Shown: positions 50,943 through 60,837, counted from the stretch's first letter. The stretch: 64,000 nt of DNA from Bacteroidales bacterium (GCA_016930375.1 JAFGGU010000054.1:1-64000), one strand, 5' to 3'. Translations and numbers: made by a program. Notes: generated by a model from the sequence alone, not told the origin.

Positions 50943-53339
50943 TTATTTTGCAGGTTTTAATTCACTGATATTTTGTTGGGGAACCAGGGCAACCGATTCT
51001 TTCTTCACAGTCAGGTCTTTTACCAGCATAAAGGAGGCGCTTTGCCTGATATCCCTGGAAGAAGAACCCAGCTTCACCATATAAGCCCCTGCATCAGCGA
51101 TCCATGAAGATCCGGATGCATCGAATGAGGCCAGGTTATGAGCATCGATCATAAAAGTCAGTGTTTGTGTTTCACCGGGCTGCAATAAACGGGTTTTGGC
51201 GAATCCTTTCAATTCCAGTGCAGGTTTATCAAGCTTTTTGGAAGGGGCACTCAGGTATAGCTGAGCCACCTCTTTTCCCGCTGCCTTCCCGGTGTTTTTA
51301 ACATCAACAGTGATTGTCATTTTACTGTTGAATTTTTCCGAGCTTAATTTCAGGTTGCTGTAACCAAATTCAGTATAGGAAAGTCCATGACCGAATTCAT
51401 AGGACGGTTTCACACCAAAGGTTTCATAATACCGGTAACCAACATATATTCCCTCGGTATAAGTATCCTCGGCAGGTCTTCCGCGCATGAATCCTCCGGG
51501 CCTGCTATCCTTGGGTTCATTGGAGGGAAGCTCTTTGCCCGGAAATGTTGCCGAAGACGGAACATCTTCATAACGGGCAGGAAATGTCACAGCCAGTTTT
51601 CCCGAAGGATTTTCCTTGCCGCTGAGCAGGTCTGCTATTGAATTGCCCGTTTCCTGTCCGGCCTGCCATGCCAGCAATATTGCATCAGGTATGTCTTTCC
51701 AGCTGGCTGTTTCAACAACGCCGCCCACATTCAGAATGACAATTGTCTTTTTTCCCTTTGCCTGAAAAGCTGCAGATACATTTTTGATCAGTTCCTTCTC
51801 AGTAGCGGTAAGCTGAAAGTCCCCCTCATCGCTGGATCGATCACGGCCTTCGCCTGAATTTCTGCCAATGGTAATAATGGCTGCATCTGATGTTCCTGCC
51901 AGGCTGGTAGCCAGACCTTCATTAACGGCAAACTCAGGAGTAGGTTCCGACCCCATCATCATGGCCATAAAGCCCTCTCTTTTGGGTCTGCCCTCTTTAA
52001 CTGCATTCCCGTATGCTTTGTACATGGCCTGCAGGTTTTCATGAATGGTGTATCCTGCGCCTTGAAGTCCTTCGACCAGTGAAACGCTGTAGGCTTCATT
52101 GACATCACCGCTGCCTGTTCCCCCTGTGATAATATCATAGGATGTAGTCCCGAAAACAGCCAGTTTCTTTACAGTGGAAGCCAGTGGAAGAGCCGAATCT
52201 TTGTTTTTAAGCAATACCATGCCCTCTGTGGCAGCCTGACGCGTAACCCGGGCGTGGGCTTGCAGATCAGGTTTGTTGGAATAATTATAGCCTTTATACC
52301 GGGGGCCCTGCAGGATAATGTTCAAAATTCTTTCAATATTCTGATCCAGTAACCGGACATCGAGCTTACCTTCCTGAACAGCTTTAATAATAGCCTGTGT
52401 CTGGTTTTGATTTCCGGGCATCAGCAAATCATTCCCTGCAGCAACCTGGGCAGCAGCATCCTTTCCGCCAAACCAGTCGGTCATCACATAGCCTTTAAAG
52501 CCCCAGTCGTTCCTGAGAACTTTTGTCAGCAGATCATGGCTTTCCGAAGCATACAGGCCATTTATGTAATTGTAGGATGACATGACAGTCCAGGGTTGAG
52601 CTTCCTGAACAGCGATCCTGAAACCTTCGAGGTAAATCTCGCGCAAGGCTCTTTCACTGGCGATGACATTCAGCGAATTTCGGTTCGTTTCAGCATTATT
52701 GGCTGCGAAATGCTTGACAGAAGTACCAACGCCGTTTGATTCCACACCGTTTATCATGGCAGCAGCTATCTTCCCTGAAATGTAAGGATCTTCGGAGTAA
52801 TATTCAAAGTTCCTTCCGCAAAGCGGATTGCGCTGAATATTCAAACCCGGTCCCAAAAGCACATCAATGCAATATTCCAGCACTTCATTCCCCATGGCCT
52901 GTCCTACCTGATGTACCAGGTCCGTATTCCAGGTGGAAGCCAACAGGGTTCCAATCGGGAATGCAGTACAATAATAGGTATTGTTATCCTTATCGCGTGT
53001 CGGGCTGATGCGCACGCCGGCAGGGCCATCAGCCACTACCGAAGGAGTTATGCCAAGCCTGGGAATACCCAACGTGGTTCCGGAAGCGCCATCCACCAGA
53101 GATTTGGTTTCTCCGACTACCGGACCACCTGCTGGCATACCTGGTATATTCATGCCGGTACCAACTACTAATTTTGCCTTTTCTTCCAGCGTCATAGCTG
53201 CAATGACCTGTTTTACGGAAGCCTTCCCCAATTGAGGAGCCTGAGGCGCCTGTGCCTTTAAAGATAAAGCAGACAGATAACACAAGCCAAGTGTTATGAT
53301 CAATACAGAATTCCTTACATTTTTCATATCATTTCCCAT
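50943..53339 (-). CDS. Beta-glucosidase-like glycoside hydrolase family 3, exported
   Basis: This 798-residue GH3 enzyme has a signal peptide (about residues 5-30), the N-terminal barrel with the nucleophile Asp in GYVMTDWFGG (about residue 290), and the KHFAANNAETNR segment. The second domain has ITIGRNSGEGRDRSS, and a fibronectin type III-like C-terminal domain spans about 690-790. It would release beta-linked glucose or xylose in the periplasm. An ATG at 53327 is an equally good start. It heads a two-gene unit with the esterase. Confidence 0.9.
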   Translation of the reverse strand: MGNDMKNVRNSVLIITLGLCYLSALSLKAQAPQAPQLGKASVKQVIAAMTLEEKAKLVVGTGMNIPGMPAGGPVVGETKSLVDGASGTTLGIPRLGITPSVVADGPAGVRISPTRDKDNNTYYCTAFPIGTLLASTWNTDLVHQVGQAMGNEVLEYCIDVLLGPGLNIQRNPLCGRNFEYYSEDPYISGKIAAAMINGVESNGVGTSVKHFAANNAETNRNSLNVIASERALREIYLEGFRIAVQEAQPWTVMSSYNYINGLYASESHDLLTKVLRNDWGFKGYVMTDWFGGKDAAAQVAAGNDLLMPGNQNQTQAIIKAVQEGKLDVRLLDQNIERILNIILQGPRYKGYNYSNKPDLQAHARVTRQAATEGMVLLKNKDSALPLASTVKKLAVFGTTSYDIITGGTGSGDVNEAYSVSLVEGLQGAGYTIHENLQAMYKAYGNAVKEGRPKREGFMAMMMGSEPTPEFAVNEGLATSLAGTSDAAIITIGRNSGEGRDRSSDEGDFQLTATEKELIKNVSAAFQAKGKKTIVILNVGGVVETASWKDIPDAILLAWQAGQETGNSIADLLSGKENPSGKLAVTFPARYEDVPSSATFPGKELPSNEPKDSRPGGFMRGRPAEDTYTEGIYVGYRYYETFGVKPSYEFGHGLSYTEFGYSNLKLSSEKFNSKMTITVDVKNTGKAAGKEVAQLYLSAPSKKLDKPALELKGFAKTRLLQPGETQTLTFMIDAHNLASFDASGSSWIADAGAYMVKLGSSSRDIRQSASFMLVKDLTVKKESVALVPQQNISELKPAK

Positions 53340-53480
53340 ATTTAAAATTCATGATTCCGTCCCCATTTTTTTGGAGCCCTATCAGATAAAGGTAGTAATT
53401 TACCGGGTGGAGGTAAATAAAATAGACAAACTGGTATTTTTTATAGATGATTGCTGTTAAAATCTGCAGATAAATGCTTC

Positions 53481-53540
53481 GACTGCACAACTGCAAGACT
53501 GCATGACTGCACGACTGCACGACTGCACGACTGCACGACT
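53481..53540. repeat. 8-bp tandem repeat, about 7.5 copies
   Basis: Units of eight bases run in tandem: GACTGCAC, AACTGCAA, GACTGCAT, then four exact GACTGCAC and a final GACT. The array ends one base before the stop codon of the DUF5916 gene and lies in the 202-bp space before the GH3 gene. The exact copies at one end suggest recent expansion by slippage. The copy number probably varies between strains. Confidence 0.9.
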
Positions 53541-53541
53541 T

Positions 53542-55785
53542 TTATAGCCTGAACGTATGCGTATACTTCACCATCACCGCCCTGTTGTAAAATACCGGTG
53601 GATCAGGATCGGGGTGAACATTGCCGATGTATTCGTTTTCATCGATAACCAGGTAAAAATCATTGCCCTCTTTGGGATTGAAGCGCAATCTGAAATTCCC
53701 GACAAAATCGCCTGTAAAGCTGTTGTATTGAACCAGCAGGCTGGTCGACAATTTGATGTTGAACATATACAGCATGCTCACATTGGCGACATGACTTCTG
53801 AAGAATTTGTCGCGACCCGGAAAATTCACATAATTGAACTGGTATGATCCTTTCACCTGCAAACTTTGGGAAATGCTCATGGTGGGCATGATCATGATGC
53901 TGAAATTTTTTCCGTCATAATACTCCCCGCCGTTGATCATGATCATGGCGTTATAAGGTTTCGACATCGGGGTAAACACCACGGCCTCGGCTCCGTAAAA
54001 TTTATAATGGCCAACCGGTACGCCAACATCATCAGAAAGATCAAAAGCTTCATCCACGCCTTCCTGTTTATACATCAGGCTAAACATACCCCCCAGACCA
54101 CTCTTTCCAAATACTTCAAAACCTGGTGCCACCATGAAGGTTTCAATATCTCCGCCTGTGGTTCTTGTCATCCTTTCCACGCGAACACCTGCTGCAGTGC
54201 TGAATATTTTTGATTCTGATCCCGGAAGCCAACCGTACCTCATTTCTCCTTCAAATCCTTGCGAACCAATGTACTTCATAAATCCCACCTGCGGATCAAA
54301 ATGGTCACCGAAATAAGCATAAGTCAGGTTGTAAGCAAATCCCTTATCGGACCTCCGTTCCCAATTGGCCCTGATCATGGTGGGTTTCATCGACATGGCA
54401 TCGGCTCCAACTTCCTTGTTCTGGTTTTGTGCCAGTTTCAGATCCACATAATCATCACCGAAAACGCGCACCAGTCCATCTAATCCATAGGCCACATCGT
54501 AGGTACCATCAGCTCCAATCTTGGTGGTTACCAATCCTCCCACATAGCTGTTAGGGTTGAATACCTGCCTTCTCAAGCGGGCCACGCCGAAATTGTTGGA
54601 AGGAATGGTATCCAGTTTCTGGGTTTGCATGTCGAGGAAACCGATATCCCATTTTCCGGCCCGGCCAATGAGTTTGACACCACCGAAAATCCTTGTCCGT
54701 TCTTCCTCTTCAATACCGATCCGGCGGCTGTAAAACATATCTGAGGTTCCGCCAAGCTTGTAGCTGAAAATGCTGGACCGTTCCTGGAAGAACAAGCGCT
54801 TTTCCGGAAAGTACAATGAATACCTCGTCAGGTTAACCTGCTGATCATCCGCTTCCACCTGGGCAAAATCGGTATTCAGGGTTACATCCATGGTCATGTT
54901 GCTGGTCAGGCTGTATTTCACATCAAGACCTACATCTATTTTCGGCTCATTTTCTTTCAAATACAGGGTTTCCTCGTCATTCAGGTCGTAATGACGGCCA
55001 TAACCACCAATTGCATAGGGAGATACATAAACCGGCCTGCTTGATTTAATACCCGTGAATGAAACATCTGCAGCCTGGGACGGTTTTATGGGCGCCATCA
55101 TTCCATATTTCGGATCAATTGCCGGATAGGTATCCACTTCATTCCTGGAACTGATGGACCTTTGCACGATGAGTCCCATGGATACCGACTCACCCTGGGC
55201 CTGAAACCGCAGGCTTGAAAAAGGGATTCTCATCTCAACATACCAGCCTTTGTCGTCGCGGGAGGTTTTCACATCCCAAAAAGTATTCCAGCTGAGGTTT
55301 ATCGTTCCTCCGCCGGGAGCTCCCATCTGGCCACCGCTGGACATATTCGCATCGCTTGAAACCGTATAATCAATCCTTAATCCCGAGGGCATGGTTCCGA
55401 AACCCATGGCATTTTCATTGTCATTAAAAGTATCGAGGATTATGGTAAATGCATCGGAATTCCTCGATTGCTCATCTCTCTTTTTGCTTGTTGATTTTAT
55501 TGTGGATGGATCTTTCGTAAATAATCTTGCCCCAACCCATAAAAAGTCTTTGTCATAGGCAATCATCACCTCACTTTTTTCCGAAGGTTCAGCGCCGTAA
55601 TTGGGTCTGTGCATTACGAGAGGGAACATTTCCGCGTCGGTCCATGCATCTTCGAAGGGTAGTCCATCAAACTCGATATTCTCCAGGAGATGGTATATTT
55701 TTACGGGTTCAGCAGCCGAAAGGGTAACACTTAATACCTGGAATAAAAGGATATATATGAAAGACCAATTGCTCCTAATATGCAT
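53542..55785 (-). CDS. DUF5916 family protein: CBM9-like domain plus outer-membrane barrel
   Basis: This is a roughly 747-residue exported protein. After a signal peptide (cleavage near LSAA, about residue 26) comes a carbohydrate-binding family 9-like domain (about 30-225, with DGLPFEDAW near its start and RNSDAFTIILDTFNDN). DUF5916 follows, probably an outer-membrane beta-barrel, with FPEKRLFFQERSSIF and a terminal THTFRL strand. The ATG at 55785 gives a clean signal peptide; the longer frame adds 20 residues. Function is unknown. An octamer repeat sits right at its 3' end. Confidence 0.85.
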   Translation of the reverse strand: MHIRSNWSFIYILLFQVLSVTLSAAEPVKIYHLLENIEFDGLPFEDAWTDAEMFPLVMHRPNYGAEPSEKSEVMIAYDKDFLWVGARLFTKDPSTIKSTSKKRDEQSRNSDAFTIILDTFNDNENAMGFGTMPSGLRIDYTVSSDANMSSGGQMGAPGGGTINLSWNTFWDVKTSRDDKGWYVEMRIPFSSLRFQAQGESVSMGLIVQRSISSRNEVDTYPAIDPKYGMMAPIKPSQAADVSFTGIKSSRPVYVSPYAIGGYGRHYDLNDEETLYLKENEPKIDVGLDVKYSLTSNMTMDVTLNTDFAQVEADDQQVNLTRYSLYFPEKRLFFQERSSIFSYKLGGTSDMFYSRRIGIEEEERTRIFGGVKLIGRAGKWDIGFLDMQTQKLDTIPSNNFGVARLRRQVFNPNSYVGGLVTTKIGADGTYDVAYGLDGLVRVFGDDYVDLKLAQNQNKEVGADAMSMKPTMIRANWERRSDKGFAYNLTYAYFGDHFDPQVGFMKYIGSQGFEGEMRYGWLPGSESKIFSTAAGVRVERMTRTTGGDIETFMVAPGFEVFGKSGLGGMFSLMYKQEGVDEAFDLSDDVGVPVGHYKFYGAEAVVFTPMSKPYNAMIMINGGEYYDGKNFSIMIMPTMSISQSLQVKGSYQFNYVNFPGRDKFFRSHVANVSMLYMFNIKLSTSLLVQYNSFTGDFVGNFRLRFNPKEGNDFYLVIDENEYIGNVHPDPDPPVFYNRAVMVKYTHTFRL

Positions 55786-55913
55786 ATTTATAAAATAAAT
55801 GCAAAGTAAATGCAATTCCGTTGATTTTTGAAATTCAATCGACAAACAACTGTTTTCTGCCGTCCAAGAATGGAAACCCCCTTTCTGTTAATTAGCCTGT
55901 TTTATACGCACGA

Positions 55914-55958
55914 AGAGACGCATTGCTTTGGGTCACAATATGTATGCAATGCGTCTCT
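55914..55958. repeat. REP-like inverted repeat, AGAGACGCA family
   Basis: Thirteen-base arms AGAGACGCATTGC (55914-55926) and GCAATGCGTCTCT (55946-55958) flank a 19-base loop. The outer nine bases match the palindrome after asnA at 32267-32290. The right arm contains two bases of the AraC-family gene's stop codon (TAG, 55957-55959 on the minus strand), so the element abuts the coding end and may act as its terminator. Confidence 0.85.
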
Positions 55959-56811
55959 ACTTCATCTGATCGCGAAAGATTCCGGGGGAGGTATTGCAGT
56001 ACAACCTGAACTGCCGGTTGAAATAGGAGATATTTTCATATCCGCACTCGAAAGCCACTTCACTGATGGCTTTATCAGTTTCGGACAATAATTTCCTGGC
56101 ATGCATGATTCGTGTTTCATTCACGAATTCCGTGAATTTCTTTTTGGTTTTGCGCTTAAAGTACCTGCAAAATGCGGCCCTTTGCATGTTAGCGACCGAA
56201 GCTGCTATCCCGAATGTAATTTCTTTCTGGAAATTTTCAGCCACGTATTTGTATACATCATTAATTACCTTGGATTCACTAAGACTTTCAGCACTCAGGT
56301 TATTCCCGGCACTCAGAAGTTTTGTATTTCGCTTTCCTGCCAGTTCATTAAGGATCAACAAGAAATCCCCCAGTCTCTCCAGGTTTTTTTTATGATTTAG
56401 TTCCAACATTCTATCGATTAGGGCTTTTGATGGATTCAATATCTGTACGCCAAGTTCAGCTTTTTTAATAAGCCTGTTAAGTTGTGAAACTTCAGTTTTA
56501 CTGAAGAAATTAATACCAAGGAAGTCGCGTCTGAAAAGAACTACCACAGCATGAGCCAGTATGTTTCCCTTTTCATAACCACGGTTATTGTAAAAACAAT
56601 GTGGCAGCCCCGGAGCAAAAAGAAAAATATCCCCATCACTAAAATTGGTCACAGTGTTGCCTACATAAAGCTTACCATTACTTTTTTTAATAAGGATCAG
56701 TTCGAACTCATCGTGCAGGTGAAAAGGGGATGTGAAACGGGTTTGAATAAACTCCTGGTGATGGAATAAGCTGTTCTCATCCACTATCAGTTTTTCATAT
56801 GAAATCTGCAT
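55957..56811 (-). CDS. AraC family transcriptional regulator with cupin sensor domain
   Basis: This 284-residue protein has an N-terminal cupin-like sensor (about 20-110, HLHDEFELILIKKSNGKLYVGN, broken after LILIKK) and a C-terminal double helix-turn-helix (about 185-284). The latter has FGIAASVANMQRAAFCRYFK and the AraC signature SEVAFECGYENISYFNRQFR. Its gene diverges from the aldolase-isomerase-kinase operon with 130 bases between, so it is the probable sugar-responsive activator of that operon. A minus-strand TATATTTA (56850-56857) may be its own -7 box. Its stop codon borders a REP-like repeat. Confidence 0.9.
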   Translation of the reverse strand: MQISYEKLIVDENSLFHHQEFIQTRFTSPFHLHDEFELILIKKSNGKLYVGNTVTNFSDGDIFLFAPGLPHCFYNNRGYEKGNILAHAVVVLFRRDFLGINFFSKTEVSQLNRLIKKAELGVQILNPSKALIDRMLELNHKKNLERLGDFLLILNELAGKRNTKLLSAGNNLSAESLSESKVINDVYKYVAENFQKEITFGIAASVANMQRAAFCRYFKRKTKKKFTEFVNETRIMHARKLLSETDKAISEVAFECGYENISYFNRQFRLYCNTSPGIFRDQMK

Positions 56812-56905
56812 AATATTAACAGTAATTGGTTTAATAAAGAACAGTAATGTAAATATAGTACAAGATATGGCAAATCAGTTGCTACATTTCAGGATTTTAA
56901 GGTTG

Positions 56906-56913
56906 TAAATTCG
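56906..56913 (+). promoter_or_regulatory. Possible -7 promoter box of the aldolase operon
   Basis: TAAATTCG differs from TAnnTTTG at one base and lies 28 bases before the aldolase ATG in the divergent region shared with the AraC gene. A weak basal promoter would fit an activator-dependent operon. Confidence 0.3.
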
Positions 56914-56941
56914 TTACGTATCAAAACCAATATACAGTAAA

Positions 56942-57865
56942 ATGAAAATCAAGCCCTTTGGCACAAGTGAAATTATACTCCAGGCATGGAAAAAAGGAAT
57001 TGTAGTTCCCGGGTTTAACATCCCGTACCTTCCGATGATGGAGCCGGTCGTCAGGGCGCTGCGGGACACCGGCACATTCGGACTGATCATGGTGGCGAGG
57101 CTGGAATGGATCAAATTCAAATCCGGCAGCATGAAAAGTATCCGTGATGAATATGAAAAGCAGAAGGATCTGCGTTTTACCCGGCTTCACCTCGATCATG
57201 TGCCGGTCATTGATGAGGATAACCTGCTCACTGATTTTGAAACCATCATCTCTGAAGCGATTGGACTGGGATATGATTCGGTTATGATCGACGGATCAAG
57301 GCTTTCACTGGAGGACAATATCAAAAGCACCCGGAAAATTACAGCTCTCGCACACAGTGCCGGAATCCCTGTGGAGGCCGAACTGGGTGCCGTGATGGGC
57401 CATGAATCGGGACCGTTACCACCCTATGAGGAGCTGTTTGCCACCGGTAAGGGATTCACTTCCCTGGAAGAGGCCCTGAAATTTGTTAAGGAAACGCAAA
57501 CCGACTGGTTATCCGTTGCCATAGGCAATGTTCACGGGGCCATATCTACTGCGGCACGTACTGAAAAAAAGATTGAAGCCCGGCTGGCCATTCCCCACCT
57601 TGAGAAAATTAACAATACACTTCACATTCCGCTTGTATTACACGGAGGTACGGGAATTGCCAAGGAATACCTGATGCAATCCTTCAAACAGGGTATAGCC
57701 AAGATCAATATTGCAACGGCCATCCGGCAACCCTATGAGAAATTAATGAACAGCTCCGTAAAAGCGGCTCAGGATGCTGTTTATAATGAGATGCTGGATA
57801 TCATCCGGAAACAGCTTGAAATTGCCGGATCCGCAAACCGCATATTTGACGACAGTAATATATAA
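56942..57865 (+). CDS. Class II (zinc) fructose-bisphosphate aldolase family protein
   Basis: This is a 307-residue aldolase of the FbaA/GatY/KbaY family. Visible catalytic parts are the Asp and first zinc His in LHLDH (about 81-85), MIDGSRLSLEDNI, EAELGAVMGHE, the zinc His in AIGNVHG and LHGGTG, and the phosphate segment KINIATAIRQP. The usual NIDTDLR of bisphosphate aldolases reads NIATAIR here, so the substrate may differ from fructose or tagatose bisphosphate. It starts an operon with an isomerase and a kinase and probably cleaves the phosphorylated ketose they make. Confidence 0.85.
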   Translation: MKIKPFGTSEIILQAWKKGIVVPGFNIPYLPMMEPVVRALRDTGTFGLIMVARLEWIKFKSGSMKSIRDEYEKQKDLRFTRLHLDHVPVIDEDNLLTDFETIISEAIGLGYDSVMIDGSRLSLEDNIKSTRKITALAHSAGIPVEAELGAVMGHESGPLPPYEELFATGKGFTSLEEALKFVKETQTDWLSVAIGNVHGAISTAARTEKKIEARLAIPHLEKINNTLHIPLVLHGGTGIAKEYLMQSFKQGIAKINIATAIRQPYEKLMNSSVKAAQDAVYNEMLDIIRKQLEIAGSANRIFDDSNI

Positions 57866-57875
57866 TACTAATCCT

Positions 57876-59282
57876 ATGAAAGATCAAAAAGCAACATTCG
57901 CATTGTATTTTGGCAACAGGGGATTCTTTCCTGAATCATTGATTGCCATAGCCCGCAAGGAAGTCAGCGAGACACTTAAAAAACTGGGGCACGGCATCCT
58001 GATGATGGACAGCCACCTGACCCGCTACGGAGCCATTGAAACTACTGAAGAAGGCAGGAAATATGCTAAATTCCTGCAGGACAACCGGGGTAAATTCGAT
58101 GGTGTCATCCTGGTACTTCCAAACTTCGGAGATGAAAACGGTGCAGCTGCCGCTTTACAGGATGCAGGTGTGCCCATTTATATCCTCGCTTATCCGGATG
58201 AACTGGATAAAATGGATTTTCAGCAGCGCCGTGACGCTTTCTGCGGGAAATTCTCCATCATGGATGTGTTTTACCAGTACCGGCTACCCTATACTGTTTT
58301 CCCTCCTCACACCCTGCATCCATCTTCAAAAGAGTTCAAACAGCAAATTGACGCATTTGATAAGGTATGCAAAATCGTTAAAGGCATGAAAAGGATGACC
58401 GTAGGAGCTATCGGGGCAAGGACCACAGCATTTAAAACGGTTCGTTTTGACGAACTGGCTCTGCAGAAATACGGGATAACAACTGAAGCCCTCGATTTGT
58501 CAGAAGTTTTCAGCAGGGTACGCAAGCTGGACATAACTACCAAGGCATCGAAAGAAAAAGCAAACAGACTGAAAAACTATACCAACTTTAAAAAAGTTCC
58601 TGAAAAAGCATTTGAAAACCTGGTACGATTTGGTGTCGTGATCGACGAGATCATTGATGAATATAGGATGGATACTCTCGCCTTGCGTTGCTGGATCGAA
58701 ATGGAAAAGGATTTTGGCGTAGCTCCCTGTGTTCTTCTTAGTGAAATCAACGATCGTGGTATACCGGCAGCCTGTGAACTGGATATCTGCAATGCCATCA
58801 CCATGTATGCACTGAACCTGGCATCGGGGAAACCGGCAACCTGTCTCGATTGGAACAACAATTACGGTGATGAGCCCGATAAATGCATACTCTTCCATTG
58901 CGGACCTGTACCCCAAAGTCTTATGACCGCCAAAGGAGAAGTTATTGAACATCCCATGTTTGCCAAGTCATTTGGTGCAGGCTGTGGCTTTGGCTGCAAT
59001 GTGGGTCGCATCGCGCCCAACCCGATCACCTTTGCCAGCTCAAAAACACAGGACGGGAAACTTTTTGTGTATATGGGCGAAGGTAAGTTTACCAAAGATC
59101 CAATACAGGAAGGCTTTTTCGGTTGCGGAGGAGTTGCGCAGATCGATAACCTGCAGGAAAAACTATATAAAATCGGTTACAACGGATACCGGCATCATGT
59201 GAGCGTGACGCCCGGACTTTTCTCTCAGGCATTGCGGGAAGCCTGCACCCGTTACCTGGGTTACGAAATCACTGAAATTTAA
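57876..59282 (+). CDS. L-fucose/L-arabinose isomerase-like protein
   Basis: This is a 468-residue cytosolic protein of the fucose/arabinose isomerase superfamily. N-terminal Rossmann-like domains include the GVILVLPNFGDENGAAAA segment, and the C-terminal part has metal-site candidates in ALRCWIEMEKDFG, CELDICNAITMY, HCGPVPQS and YNGYRHHVSVTPG. It would convert an aldose to a ketose. The frame extends upstream into the aldolase gene, but the ATG at 57876 (10 bases after the aldolase stop) gives the natural start MKDQKATFALYFGNRG. The specific sugar cannot be told from sequence. Confidence 0.78.
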   Translation: MKDQKATFALYFGNRGFFPESLIAIARKEVSETLKKLGHGILMMDSHLTRYGAIETTEEGRKYAKFLQDNRGKFDGVILVLPNFGDENGAAAALQDAGVPIYILAYPDELDKMDFQQRRDAFCGKFSIMDVFYQYRLPYTVFPPHTLHPSSKEFKQQIDAFDKVCKIVKGMKRMTVGAIGARTTAFKTVRFDELALQKYGITTEALDLSEVFSRVRKLDITTKASKEKANRLKNYTNFKKVPEKAFENLVRFGVVIDEIIDEYRMDTLALRCWIEMEKDFGVAPCVLLSEINDRGIPAACELDICNAITMYALNLASGKPATCLDWNNNYGDEPDKCILFHCGPVPQSLMTAKGEVIEHPMFAKSFGAGCGFGCNVGRIAPNPITFASSKTQDGKLFVYMGEGKFTKDPIQEGFFGCGGVAQIDNLQEKLYKIGYNGYRHHVSVTPGLFSQALREACTRYLGYEITEI

Positions 59283-59293
59283 AACACAATATC

Positions 59294-60802
59294 TTGAGTT
59301 ACCTGGGCTTGGACATAGGTACCGGAGGATGCAAGGCGGTTGTATTTGACAGCAATGGGAAGGAACTGGCTTCTTCTTTCAGGGAATATGCTGTTTTACA
59401 TCCTTATCCCGACTGGGCGGAACTCAATCCGGAAGAAGTGATCACCCAATGTTTTGAAGTGATAACAGAGGTAAATGCAAGTGTTTCCGATCCTGTAACA
59501 GCAATGAGTATCTCAAGCCAGGGAGAAGCATTTGCGCCCGTCGGCGGTGACGGAAAAATACTGGGGAATGCGATGGTCTCTTCGGATTCCAGGGCAAGGG
59601 ATATTGCAACCCGCTGGAGCAGCAGTTTCGGAAATGAGAAAATCTATCACATTACAGGACATACACCGCATCCCTTATTTACTTTGTTTAAAATACTCTG
59701 GATTAAAGAAAACCAACCGGATGTATGGAATAATACCAGATATTTCTTATGCTTCGAAGATTTATTCCATTACAGGATGGGACTTGAACCAAAGATCAGC
59801 TGGCCCCTGGCCGGAAGGACAATGCTATTTGACGTTCTTCACCATCAATGGAGCAAAGAAATTCTCGAGGCTGTTGGTTTGCTGCCTGAAAGGCTGGCAA
59901 TACCCTCATTATCAGGCGAAATAACCGGAATCATCAAGCCGGAAAACGGTCTTAAATTGGGTTTTAAAAATGGGGTTACTTTGGTAGCCGGTGGCCATGA
60001 TCAAACCTGTGCGGCATTGGGAGCAGGGGTGATTGAGACAGGTATGTGCATGTATGCCACCGGTTCCGTGGAATGCTTTTGTCCCATTCTTGATAAACCA
60101 AGCTTCTCAGAAGAGTTGCAACGGAATAACCTCTGCTGCTATGATTATACCGTCAGGGGAAAGTACACCAGTGTTGCCTACAGTTTAACAGGAGGCAATA
60201 TACTGCGGTGGATGCGTGATGAATTGGGACAATCTGAGAAAGCCATATCCGCAAGATCCGGGCAAAATGCCTATGCCCTTCTTTTGGATACCATGCCCTC
60301 CCGGCCTTCCGATCTGCTTGTACTGCCCTATTTTTCTGCAACAGGGACACCCTATTTTGATACCAGGGCCAAGGGAGCGATAATAGGACTTCAGCTGTCA
60401 ACCACAAAAGGCGAAATAACCAGGGCATTGCTCGAAGGTGTGGCCCTTGAAATGAAATTGAATCTTCAGCTGATGGAGAAATCAGGAATGAAAATCAACA
60501 CGCTTATTGCTACCGGAGGAGGAACCCGTAATCCCAAATGGACACAACTCAAGGCAGATGTGTTGAACAAGAAGATCATCGTACGTGACATCAGCGAAGC
60601 AGGATGTTTTGGCGCAGCACTGCTCGCTCAGAGCGCTACAGAAAACATACCTGTTGTGGAATTACTCAGGGATAATACTTCAAAAACGGAAGAATTCACA
60701 CCTAATCCTGAAAATGCAAAAATATATGATAAGAAATTCATTACCTACAAACAGCTTTATCCTGTTCTGAAACAATTCTGGTCAGAAAAACAAACAGATT
60801 AA
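59294..60802 (+). CDS. FGGY family carbohydrate kinase (xylulokinase-like)
   Basis: This 502-residue sugar kinase has the FGGY N-terminal phosphate loop YLGLDIGTGGCKAVVFD, the WAELNPEE segment, the catalytic Asp in AGGHDQTCAALGAG (about residue 237) and the second nucleotide segment LIATGGGTRNPKW. The start codon is TTG, 11 bases after the isomerase stop; no ATG in frame yields the family N-terminus. It would phosphorylate the ketose made by the isomerase before aldol cleavage. Xylulokinase-like is a similarity statement, not a substrate. Confidence 0.88.
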   Translation: MSYLGLDIGTGGCKAVVFDSNGKELASSFREYAVLHPYPDWAELNPEEVITQCFEVITEVNASVSDPVTAMSISSQGEAFAPVGGDGKILGNAMVSSDSRARDIATRWSSSFGNEKIYHITGHTPHPLFTLFKILWIKENQPDVWNNTRYFLCFEDLFHYRMGLEPKISWPLAGRTMLFDVLHHQWSKEILEAVGLLPERLAIPSLSGEITGIIKPENGLKLGFKNGVTLVAGGHDQTCAALGAGVIETGMCMYATGSVECFCPILDKPSFSEELQRNNLCCYDYTVRGKYTSVAYSLTGGNILRWMRDELGQSEKAISARSGQNAYALLLDTMPSRPSDLLVLPYFSATGTPYFDTRAKGAIIGLQLSTTKGEITRALLEGVALEMKLNLQLMEKSGMKINTLIATGGGTRNPKWTQLKADVLNKKIIVRDISEAGCFGAALLAQSATENIPVVELLRDNTSKTEEFTPNPENAKIYDKKFITYKQLYPVLKQFWSEKQTD

Positions 60803-60837
60803 ATCTGTATCTTTCTGTAAACTTTACATGTAATGTC

